From assembly GCF_004303025.1 (NCBI RefSeq), contig NZ_PJQW01000007.1, positions 63,297-127,296 of the forward strand: a DNA stretch of 64,000 nucleotides, written 5' to 3'. The notes under the pieces are model-generated. The model ran no database searches and was not told the origin of the DNA. It saw only the letters and a list, made by a program, of their open reading frames with translations. Position 1 is the stretch's first letter; every line of letters starts with the position of its first letter. Positions 32,987 through 40,571 of the stretch are shown here, in pieces. Source of the DNA: Flavobacterium sp. J27 (GTDB taxonomy: Bacteria > Bacteroidota > Bacteroidia > Flavobacteriales > Flavobacteriaceae). A program made the position numbers and the translations under genes.

Positions 32987-34333
32987 ATGTCAAAAGACAT
33001 TCGAATTAAAAAAGGTTTAGACCTTAAGTTGAAGGGTGAAGCGGAAAAACAACTTTCAAATGCTGCCCGATCGAAAGTCTATGCTATTAAACCTTCCGAT
33101 TTTCATGGAGTAACTCCAAAAATGATTTTAAAAGAAGGAGCTACTGTAAAAGCAGGTGAGCCGATTTTCTTTTCTAAGAAAGATGAAGGTGTAAAGTTTG
33201 TTTCACCAGTAAGTGGAACCATTCAGGAAATCATCCGTGGAGAAAAAAGAGTAATTCTAGAGATTAGAATACTTGCTGACTCTCAAGATGTCCATGTAGA
33301 GCATAGCAAACAAGATCCAAGATCTTTATCTGGTTCCGAAGTAAAACAACATTTATTAGCTTCTGGTTGTTGGCCATTTATTAAACAGCGTCCTTATGAT
33401 GTTGTTGCTAATTCGGCAGATACTCCAAAAGCTATTTTTGTTTCTGGAATTCACTCAGCACCACTTGAAGGTGATTTAAGCTTTGTATTAGAAGGAAAAA
33501 ATCAAGCTCTTGAAGCTGGTTTTTCTGCGTTAACAAAATTAACTTCGGGGAAAGTACATGTAACAGTTTCTCCAAAAGCTGATTTTATACCTTCAGTAGA
33601 AGGAGTCGTAATACATAAAGGTGAAGGTGTTCACCCTGTTGGTTTAGTTTCTACCCAAATTGCTAAAATTGATCCAATCAATAAAGGTGAAAAAGTGTGG
33701 ACTGTTCAGATAGAAGATGTAGTTATTATTGGTGAGTTGTTTTTAACGGGTAAAATCAATTCAGAAAGAATAGTTGCTTTAACCGGAACTGGTTTCGAAA
33801 GACCTTCTTATGTGAAAGCTTTAATTGGTACACAAATTAACGATATAGTTGCTGGGAACTTAAAAGAAGGTAATTATAGAATTATTAGTGGAAATGTACT
33901 TACGGGTGATAAAAAAACAAAAGAAAACGCTTTAGGTTTTTATCATAATCAGATTACGGTTATTCCAGAAGGTAATGATTACGATTTCTTTGGTTGGAAT
34001 TTACCACGTCCTAATAAATTTAGTGTTTACAGAGCGATGATGTTCTCGTTTTTAACACCGAATAAGAAATACGACTTAAATACAAATACAAACGGTGAGC
34101 ACAGAGGTTTTGTGTTAACAGGTGAGTATGAAAAAGTTTGTCCGCTTGATATTTACCCAATGCAATTATTAAAAGCTATTTTGGTTAAAGATATTGACCA
34201 AATGGAAGCGTTAGGTATTTATGAAGTTGCTCCTGAAGATTTTGCTTTAACAGAATTTGTTGATGTTTCAAAACAAGATCATCAGAGAATTGTGAGACAA
34301 GGATTAGACTTAATGATTAAAGAAGTAGGTTAA
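32987..34333 (+). CDS. nqrA: Na+-translocating NADH:quinone reductase subunit A
   Basis: This 448-residue peripheral subunit of the sodium-pumping NADH dehydrogenase takes part in quinone interaction. It opens with IRIKKGLDLKLKGEA and contains GVTPKMILKEGATVKAGEPIFFSKK, the biotinyl-like domain typical of NqrA, and VPEGNDYDFFGWNLPRPNKFS... towards the C-terminus. It is the first gene of nqrABCDEF, all on the plus strand with gaps of 2 to 29 nt. The complex couples NADH oxidation to Na+ export at the inner membrane. Confidence 0.95.
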   Translation: MSKDIRIKKGLDLKLKGEAEKQLSNAARSKVYAIKPSDFHGVTPKMILKEGATVKAGEPIFFSKKDEGVKFVSPVSGTIQEIIRGEKRVILEIRILADSQDVHVEHSKQDPRSLSGSEVKQHLLASGCWPFIKQRPYDVVANSADTPKAIFVSGIHSAPLEGDLSFVLEGKNQALEAGFSALTKLTSGKVHVTVSPKADFIPSVEGVVIHKGEGVHPVGLVSTQIAKIDPINKGEKVWTVQIEDVVIIGELFLTGKINSERIVALTGTGFERPSYVKALIGTQINDIVAGNLKEGNYRIISGNVLTGDKKTKENALGFYHNQITVIPEGNDYDFFGWNLPRPNKFSVYRAMMFSFLTPNKKYDLNTNTNGEHRGFVLTGEYEKVCPLDIYPMQLLKAILVKDIDQMEALGIYEVAPEDFALTEFVDVSKQDHQRIVRQGLDLMIKEVG

Positions 34334-34362
34334 TCCCTTTAAGAAATTTAAAATCACAAAAA

Positions 34363-35559
34363 ATGAGTTTGAAACAAAATTTACATAATTTAAAAGAAAA
34401 GTATCGCGGTACTAAAATGGAACAATCGTTCAACGCGTTGCATACTTTTCTTTATATGCCTAACATTACAACACATTCTGGTTCACATGTTAGAGATGCT
34501 GCCGATTTAAAACGTGTGATGAACACCGTTATTATGGCAATGGTTCCTGTTCTATTATTCGGTATGTTTAATGCAGGTTACCAAATGAATGGACAAATTA
34601 ATGGTTTTGAAGCTGTTGATTTTTTCACATTAGACAACTTTTTAGTTGGATTGAAAAAGATACTTCCATTATTAGTAGTTTCTTATGGCGTTGGTTTAGG
34701 TATCGAATTTATCTTTGCTACGATTAAAAAACACGAAGTGGAAGAAGGATACTTAGTAACAGGTATGTTAGTACCACTTATTGTGCCTATCGATTTGCCT
34801 TTATGGATGTTAGCTGTTGCTGTGGCATTTGGTGTTATTATTGGTAAAGAATTATTTGGGGGTACGGGTATGAATGTACTAAACCCTGCGTTAACAATTC
34901 GTGCATTTTTATTCTTTAACTGGGCTGCATGGATGTCTGGTGATAAAGTTTGGGTTCATGGTGCTGTTGATAAAGTAATGCAGGCAAATGGTGTAGATGC
35001 TATTTCAGGAGAAACTATTTTAGGGCAATTAGCTCAGAATAAAGAATTACATCATTCAGCATACGATATGTTTATGGGATTTATTCCAGGTTCAGTTGGA
35101 GAAACTTCTACATTCTTAATTTTGCTAGCTGGTTTATTCTTAATTTTAACTGGTATTGGAAGTGCTCGAATCATGATTTCTGCTATCATTGGTGCTGCAG
35201 TAATGGGGTTAATTTTTAATGGTTTAGTAGATTCTGGAGCTATCGTAGAAGGAAGTAAGTTCTATAGCTTAATGCATTTACCATTTTGGCAACACTTATT
35301 AATAGGTGGTTTAGCTTTCGGTATTGTATTTATGGCTACAGATCCAGTAAGTGCCTCACAAACCAATATAGGTAAAATTATTTATGGATTTTTAATTGGA
35401 TTATTCTCTATTTTAATTCGAGTTTTCAATCCTGCTTATCCAGAAGGTGTAATGATGGCAATCTTATTAATGAACGTATTTGCTCCTACAATTGATCATT
35501 ATGTTGTTCAGGCAAACGTGAAGAGAAGAATGAAACGTTTAAAACTTAAAACAACTTAA
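34363..35559 (+). CDS. nqrB: Na+-translocating NADH:quinone reductase subunit B
   Basis: This 398-residue polytopic subunit binds riboflavin and a covalent FMN. It begins with an NqrB N-terminal helix region and has about nine to ten membrane segments with GGTGMNVLNPALTIRAFLFF. The FMN attachment motif reads DAISGETIL (Asp212 to Thr218), with Glu217 where the usual motif has Ala (SGAT), so Thr218 is the probable flavinylation site but the motif is atypical. ApbE, which attaches the flavin, is encoded 4 kb downstream. Confidence 0.95.
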   Translation: MSLKQNLHNLKEKYRGTKMEQSFNALHTFLYMPNITTHSGSHVRDAADLKRVMNTVIMAMVPVLLFGMFNAGYQMNGQINGFEAVDFFTLDNFLVGLKKILPLLVVSYGVGLGIEFIFATIKKHEVEEGYLVTGMLVPLIVPIDLPLWMLAVAVAFGVIIGKELFGGTGMNVLNPALTIRAFLFFNWAAWMSGDKVWVHGAVDKVMQANGVDAISGETILGQLAQNKELHHSAYDMFMGFIPGSVGETSTFLILLAGLFLILTGIGSARIMISAIIGAAVMGLIFNGLVDSGAIVEGSKFYSLMHLPFWQHLLIGGLAFGIVFMATDPVSASQTNIGKIIYGFLIGLFSILIRVFNPAYPEGVMMAILLMNVFAPTIDHYVVQANVKRRMKRLKLKTT

Positions 35560-35561
35560 TT

Positions 35562-36287
35562 ATGTCAACAAAACGTACAGATTCAAACATATATACTATC
35601 GTATTCGCTGTAATACTAGTAGTAGTGGTGGGTTCTTTGTTGGCATTCTTTGCAAATGCTACAAAAGATATGCGTGTTAACAATGATAAAGTTAAAACGC
35701 AATTAGATATTTTAAGTTCGATAGGTGTAGAGGCAACTCGTGCCAATGCAACTGAAATGTTTAATCAGTATATTAAAAAACAATTTGTTGTAGAAGGAAC
35801 TACTCCAACTGAGAATTCTGAAGCTTATTTAATTGATATTAAAAAAGAACAAAATGCAGCTAAAGAAGGAAAAACGCAACGTTTACCTATTTTTGAAGCT
35901 GAAAAAGACGGAAAAACTATCTACATTGTTCCTGTAAGAGGTAATGGATTATGGGACTCCATTTGGGGATATGTTGCACTTAATGATGATTTAAAATCTA
36001 TTTATGGGGTTTTCTTCGATCATAAAGGAGAAACACCAGGTTTAGGAGCTAATATTACTGAACCTTTCTTTAAAGACGATTTTAAAGGTGAAATGATTTA
36101 TGATAAAGCAGGTAATTTTAAAGCAGTTGCTACTTCTAAATCAAATGGAGATCCTAATAATACAGACAAAACCGATAACGAAGTAGACGCTATTTCTGGA
36201 GCAACGATTACAGGAAATGGAGTAACTGCTATGTTGAAAAAAGATTTAAGTTTGTATTTACCTTACTTTGAAACTCTAAAAAAATAA
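35562..36287 (+). CDS. nqrC: Na+-translocating NADH:quinone reductase subunit C
   Basis: This 241-residue subunit has one N-terminal membrane helix (about residues 11-29) and a large periplasmic FMN-binding domain. The flavinylation motif is canonical: DAISGATIT with Thr215 as the likely FMN-linked residue. The segment GLWDSIWGYVALNDD and GETPGLGANI are family features. It starts 2 nt after nqrB. Confidence 0.95.
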   Translation: MSTKRTDSNIYTIVFAVILVVVVGSLLAFFANATKDMRVNNDKVKTQLDILSSIGVEATRANATEMFNQYIKKQFVVEGTTPTENSEAYLIDIKKEQNAAKEGKTQRLPIFEAEKDGKTIYIVPVRGNGLWDSIWGYVALNDDLKSIYGVFFDHKGETPGLGANITEPFFKDDFKGEMIYDKAGNFKAVATSKSNGDPNNTDKTDNEVDAISGATITGNGVTAMLKKDLSLYLPYFETLKK

Positions 36288-36291
36288 AACT

Positions 36292-36969
36292 ATGGCAGAT
36301 ACTAAAACAAAAGAAAAAGAGCCATTGTTCTCAAAAAAGAATCTTGGACTTGTAAAAGATCCTTTAGCAGATAATAACCCAATTACGGTTCAAGTATTAG
36401 GTATTTGTTCTGCTTTAGCAATTACCGCAGAATTAAAAGCTTCAGTTATTATGGCTTTATCGGTAATTTTCGTAACAGCTATGGGTAACGTAGTAATATC
36501 TTTAATGCGTAATATTATACCAAATTCCATTCGTATTATTACACAGTTAGTAGTTGCTGCAGCATTAGTAATCTTGGTAGACTTAACTTTGAAAGCTTTT
36601 GTACCAGATTTAGCTAAAAAATTATCAGTTTTCATTGGATTAATTATTACCAACTGTATTATCATGGGGCGATTTGAAGCATTCGCTTTAGGAAATACAC
36701 CATGGAAATCATTCTTAGATGGTATAGGTAACGGATTAGGATATGGAGTTATCTTAGTAATCGTTGGTTTTTTCCGTGAATTATTAGGTTCAGGAAAATT
36801 ATTCGGTATTGAAATACTAGGTAATCCAGTTGAAAAAACAGGATTGTATGCCTTAGGATATGAAAACAATGGATTCATGTTGTTAGCACCAATGGCTTTA
36901 ATTACATTGGGTCTAATTATTGGTTTCCAACGTTCAAGAAATAAAAGTTTAATTGAAGAAACACACTAA
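36292..36969 (+). CDS. nqrD: Na+-translocating NADH:quinone reductase subunit D
   Basis: This 225-residue integral membrane subunit has six membrane helices. It is paired with NqrE, with which it forms the inverted-topology core carrying the membrane iron centre (Cys in QVLGICSALA and in IITNCIIMGRFEAFA). The sequence NTPWKSFLDGIGNGLGYG is typical. It starts 4 nt after nqrC. Confidence 0.95.
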   Translation: MADTKTKEKEPLFSKKNLGLVKDPLADNNPITVQVLGICSALAITAELKASVIMALSVIFVTAMGNVVISLMRNIIPNSIRIITQLVVAAALVILVDLTLKAFVPDLAKKLSVFIGLIITNCIIMGRFEAFALGNTPWKSFLDGIGNGLGYGVILVIVGFFRELLGSGKLFGIEILGNPVEKTGLYALGYENNGFMLLAPMALITLGLIIGFQRSRNKSLIEETH

Positions 36970-36972
36970 GAA

Positions 36973-37731
36973 ATGGATTTATTACAATTATTTTTAAAGT
37001 CAATTTTTATTGACAATATGGTATTTGCCACGTTCTTAGGAATGTGTTCTTACTTAGCAGTTTCTAAAAAAGTTTCTACAGCTGTAGGACTTGGAGCAGC
37101 GGTAATTTTCGTTATGTTAGTAACGGTACCATTAAACTATTTGTTAGATCAGTACTTACTTCGTCCTGGTGCATTAGTATGGTTAGGGGATGAGTATGTA
37201 GATTATGATTTGAGCTTTTTAACTTTCATTTTATTCATCGCCACTATTGCAACAATGGTTCAGTTAGTTGAGATGATTGTGGAGAAATTTGCACCAGCAT
37301 TATACAATTCATTAGGGATTTTCTTACCATTAATTGCGGTAAACTGTGCAATTTTAGGAGGGTCTTTATTTATGCAACAAAAAGAATTTAATAACATTAC
37401 AGAAGCAACGGTTTATGGAGTAGGTTCTGGTATTGGATGGTTTTTAGCTATTTTAGCTATTGGAGCGATTCGAGAAAAAATCAGATATTCCAATGTGCCA
37501 CCAGCTTTCAGAGGATTAGGTATCACTTTTATCTTAACTGGTTTAATGGCTATCGGATTTATGTCTTTCGGTGGAATGTTAACTGGAGGTGATGAAACGC
37601 CTAAAAAAGAAGTTGTGGAAGTTGTAACACCAACCGAAATACAAGAAATAACTCCAGTTGAAGAAGTAAAAATTGATTCTACTGCTGTGGAAACTGTAAA
37701 AGATTCATTAACCGAAATAGCGCAAAATTAA
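36973..37731 (+). CDS. nqrE: Na+-translocating NADH:quinone reductase subunit E with acidic C-terminal tail
   Basis: This six-helix membrane subunit is homologous to NqrD, with cysteines in [10 protein letters not shown] and [13 protein letters not shown] that fit the membrane iron-sulfur centre. The usual family length is about 200 residues; this protein has 252. The extra part (about 204-252) is a soluble, Glu/Val/Thr/Pro-rich tail ([20 protein letters not shown]) with no recognised domain. The tail is in frame and ends 2 nt before nqrF, so it is not an assembly artefact on its face. Confidence 0.94.
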   Translation: MDLLQLFLKSIFIDNMVFATFLGMCSYLAVSKKVSTAVGLGAAVIFVMLVTVPLNYLLDQYLLRPGALVWLGDEYVDYDLSFLTFILFIATIATMVQLVEMIVEKFAPALYNSLGIFLPLIAVNCAILGGSLFMQQKEFNNITEATVYGVGSGIGWFLAILAIGAIREKIRYSNVPPAFRGLGITFILTGLMAIGFMSFGGMLTGGDETPKKEVVEVVTPTEIQEITPVEEVKIDSTAVETVKDSLTEIAQN

Positions 37732-37733
37732 TT

Positions 37734-39047
37734 ATGATAGCATTAGAAGTAAGTACTACAGGTTTAATTTTAACAACAGTAGTTGCCTTTTTAGTTTTAT
37801 TATTGGTTTTAGTGGCTGTTATTTTGTTTGCTAAAGCAAAATTAGTTCCTTCCGGACCTGTTAAAATTAAAATCAATGGTGAAGAAGAAATTGAAGTAAA
37901 TTCAGGAAGTTCTTTATTATCTACATTGGGAAGTTCAAAAATATTTTTACCATCTGCATGTGGTGGTGGTGGAACTTGTATTCAATGTAAATGTAAGGTA
38001 TTAGAAGGTGGAGGGGAAGCTTTACCAACTGAAATACCTCATTTTAATAGAAAAGAATTAGCAGAAGGATGGCGTTTAGGATGTCAGGTAAAGGTAAAAG
38101 GAGATATGAAAATCGAGGTACCTGAAGAAGTATTTGGTATCAAGAAATTTGAAGCAAAAGTATATTCTAATTATAATGTTGCTTCTTTTATCAAAGAATT
38201 TATTGTTGAATTACCAGACGATATGCATTATGAGCCAGGAGGTTATATTCAAATTGAAATTCCTAAATGCGAAATTAAATACTCAGATATAGATATTACA
38301 GCACATCCTGTTGAACACCCTGGAGAACCAGAAAAATTCAAAGCAGAATGGGATAAATTTAATTTATGGCCATTAGTAATGAAAAACGATGAGTTAGTGG
38401 AAAGAGCTTATTCTATGGCTTCTTATCCAGCAGAAGGAAGAAAAATTATGTTAAATGTACGTGTGGCTACACCACCATGGGATAGAAATATTAATGGTTG
38501 GGCGAAAGTAAATCCAGGAGTTGCTTCATCTTACATTTTTTCTAGAAAAGCAGGAGACCCTGTTGTAGTTTCAGGTCCTTATGGGGAGTTCTTTATTAAT
38601 GAATCTGATGCAGAAATGCTATATGTAGGTGGAGGAGCTGGAATGGCTCCAATGCGTTCTCATTTATATCATTTATTCCGTACTATTAAAACAGGAAGAA
38701 AAGTAACGTATTGGTATGGAGGTCGTTCTAAGAGAGAGCTGTTCTATACGGATCACTTTAGAGCTTTAGAAAAAGATTTTCCAAACTTTAAATTCTACCT
38801 TGCTTTATCTGAGCCATTGCCAGAAGATAACTGGAAAGTAAAAGACGGAGTAGAAGGAGATGGAGATGGATTTGTTGGGTTTATTCATAATGTTGTAATT
38901 GATAATTACTTGTCAAAACACGACAATCCTGAAGACATAGAATTGTATTTCTGTGGACCACCTATGATGAACAAAGCAGTTCAAAAAATGGGTGAAGATT
39001 TTGGATTAGATCCTGAAAATATTAGATTTGACGACTTCGGTGGATAA
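37734..39047 (+). CDS. nqrF: Na+-translocating NADH:quinone reductase subunit F
   Basis: This 437-residue NADH-oxidising subunit has an N-terminal membrane helix (about 8-28) and a 2Fe-2S ferredoxin domain with [12 protein letters not shown] and GCQVK cysteines. A ferredoxin reductase domain follows: FAD-binding [10 protein letters not shown] and NADH-binding [13 protein letters not shown]. Electrons enter the complex here. A terminator at 39069-39100 closes the nqr operon. Confidence 0.95.
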   Translation: MIALEVSTTGLILTTVVAFLVLLLVLVAVILFAKAKLVPSGPVKIKINGEEEIEVNSGSSLLSTLGSSKIFLPSACGGGGTCIQCKCKVLEGGGEALPTEIPHFNRKELAEGWRLGCQVKVKGDMKIEVPEEVFGIKKFEAKVYSNYNVASFIKEFIVELPDDMHYEPGGYIQIEIPKCEIKYSDIDITAHPVEHPGEPEKFKAEWDKFNLWPLVMKNDELVERAYSMASYPAEGRKIMLNVRVATPPWDRNINGWAKVNPGVASSYIFSRKAGDPVVVSGPYGEFFINESDAEMLYVGGGAGMAPMRSHLYHLFRTIKTGRKVTYWYGGRSKRELFYTDHFRALEKDFPNFKFYLALSEPLPEDNWKVKDGVEGDGDGFVGFIHNVVIDNYLSKHDNPEDIELYFCGPPMMNKAVQKMGEDFGLDPENIRFDDFGG

Positions 39048-39068
39048 TCTAAATGAATATTATTACAT

Positions 39069-39100
39069 AAAAACCGTTCTTATTTTAGAACGGTTTTTTT
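39069..39100 (+). terminator. Terminator of the nqr operon
   Basis: AAAAACCGTTCT (39069-39080) pairs with AGAACGGTTTTT (39087-39098) around a 6-nt loop, with seven T at the end. Confidence 0.92.
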
Positions 39101-39120
39101 ATTTCTATACAATCAATTTG

Positions 39121-39128
39121 TACTTTTG
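39121..39128 (+). promoter_or_regulatory. -7 box of the 39133 gene and apbE
   Basis: TACTTTTG ends 4 nt before the ATG at 39133, so the predicted transcript starts at about 39132. This separates apbE transcription from nqr, whose terminator lies just upstream. Confidence 0.5.
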
Positions 39129-39132
39129 TAGT

Positions 39133-39498
39133 ATGGAAGAATTAACAGAACAGGAATTACATCAAATTGCCATGAACCATGTTGGCAAAGACCTTGAAAA
39201 AAACGGTTTTGAGTTCATTGCAATTAATAGTCAATTGAGAAAGCACCCTCAGTTTGTTTGTGTTGATAAAAAAACAAATACACTTCACTTTGTAATGGTT
39301 CAAGCGGTTCCCTATCCAATTAATCCAGACGAACCTAATCTTTTATTTGTAGAAACTTTCATTAACCATGCAAAAACTAAAAATGCTAAAGTATTGTATG
39401 CAGGTGTAGGAATTGCAAATACCGAAGATTTAGAGAAACCTGTTTGCAAAAATTCTGATTATATAATTAATTACAATGGATACCAAACTCTTTTATAG
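39133..39498 (+). CDS. Uncharacterised 121-residue protein coupled to apbE
   Basis: This 121-residue soluble protein has no signal peptide and no recognised motif; it has a compact alpha/beta look (GFEFIAINSQLRKHPQFVCVDKKTNTLHFVMVQAV). I start it at 39133, because a longer frame runs back through the nqr terminator and into nqrF. It overlaps apbE by 23 nt, and small proteins of this kind are found next to nqr genes in Flavobacteria (from memory). A role in Nqr maturation is possible but unproved. Confidence 0.75.
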   Translation: MEELTEQELHQIAMNHVGKDLEKNGFEFIAINSQLRKHPQFVCVDKKTNTLHFVMVQAVPYPINPDEPNLLFVETFINHAKTKNAKVLYAGVGIANTEDLEKPVCKNSDYIINYNGYQTLL

Positions 39499-40501
39499 CT
39501 TTATTTTTTTTGTTTTTGTTTTATCCTCTTGCCAAGATAAAAAGCAAGATAAAACACCTACTTTTTTTGTAATTCAAGGTGTCGCTCAAGGTAGTACTTA
39601 TAGTATTAAATACATTGCCACTGAGGAATGGGTTATAAAAAAGCAAATCGATTCTTTACTTACAGCTTTTGATATGTCTTTATCAACATATAGGGCCGAT
39701 TCTAAAATTTCAAAAATTAATGCAGGTGATACAACAGTCGTTGTTGATAATTTGTTTGTAACTACATTTGAAGCATCTAATCAAATCTATGAGGAGACAG
39801 ACGGTTTGTTTGACCCGACAATTGGTGTTTTAATTAATGCGTATGGGTTTGGTCCTAGTAAAAGACATCAAAATTTATCTCAAAATGAAATTGATAGTTT
39901 ATTACAATATGTGGGATTTAATAAAGTGAAATTAAAATCTGATTTAGCTATTTCTAAACAGTATCCACAAACCTATTTCGATTTTAATGCTATAGCCCAA
40001 GGTTATTCTGTAGATGTTGTTGCTGATTTCTTAAAATCTAAAGGAATTGAAGATGCTATAATTGAAATAGGAGGAGAATTAGTAGCTATAGGGAGTAATT
40101 CTATCGATCAAAAAAAATGGGTGGTGGGTATTGATGATCCACTTCAAAAACCAGATGAAAGAAGATTAATTGCAACCATTGGGATTGAAAATCTTGGAAT
40201 GGCAACATCTGGAAATTATAGAAAAGTAATTACCGATTCGATTACGGGCGAAAAATTTGTACATATTATCAATCCTAAAACCGGTAAAAGAGAGAAAAAC
40301 ACCATTTTGAGTGCTACAGTTTTAGCATCAAAATGTATTATGGCCGACGGTTATGCAACTGCTTTTATGCTCATGTCTTTAGAGGATATAAAAGCATTTA
40401 CAACAAAGCATCCCGATTTGTATATTCTGATTTTATATGTAGATAACAATAATAAATTGCAACAATTTACTACAGCTAACTTTTCTAAATTGATAAAGTA
40501 A
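39476..40501 (+). CDS. apbE: FAD:protein FMN transferase
   Basis: This 341-residue lipoprotein (lipobox VLSSC, Cys19) attaches FMN from FAD to Thr in NqrB and NqrC in the periplasm. It shows GVAQGSTYSIKY, STYRADSKISKIN, DGLFDPTIGVLINAYGFG, YFDFNAIAQGYSVD, and the FHIINPKTGK-type segment VHIINPKTGKR with the downstream metal-binding Asp in MADGYATAFML. It overlaps the 121-residue gene by 23 nt and lies directly downstream of nqrF, its target complex. Confidence 0.95.
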   Translation: MDTKLFYSFIFFVFVLSSCQDKKQDKTPTFFVIQGVAQGSTYSIKYIATEEWVIKKQIDSLLTAFDMSLSTYRADSKISKINAGDTTVVVDNLFVTTFEASNQIYEETDGLFDPTIGVLINAYGFGPSKRHQNLSQNEIDSLLQYVGFNKVKLKSDLAISKQYPQTYFDFNAIAQGYSVDVVADFLKSKGIEDAIIEIGGELVAIGSNSIDQKKWVVGIDDPLQKPDERRLIATIGIENLGMATSGNYRKVITDSITGEKFVHIINPKTGKREKNTILSATVLASKCIMADGYATAFMLMSLEDIKAFTTKHPDLYILILYVDNNNKLQQFTTANFSKLIK

Positions 40502-40547
40502 AAGTTAATTTAATTATAATAATTTACCTTATTCATGGTTATATATT

Positions 40548-40555
40548 TAGATTTG
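40548..40555 (+). promoter_or_regulatory. -7 box of the M16 peptidase gene
   Basis: TAGATTTG lies 17 nt before the ATG at 40572 and matches TAnnTTTG. A weak TTTA lies 21 nt upstream. Confidence 0.45.
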
Positions 40556-40571
40556 AAAAAAATATAACTTC

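Noticed and set aside
36390..36878. 162-codon minus-strand frame inside nqrD
   Set aside because: A mirror of nqrD codon structure (Asn/Pro-rich), with no start context.
39028..39132. N-terminal extension of the 121-residue protein before apbE
   Set aside because: It overlaps the nqrF end and the nqr terminator and lies upstream of the -7 box at 39121; the ATG at 39133 is preferred.
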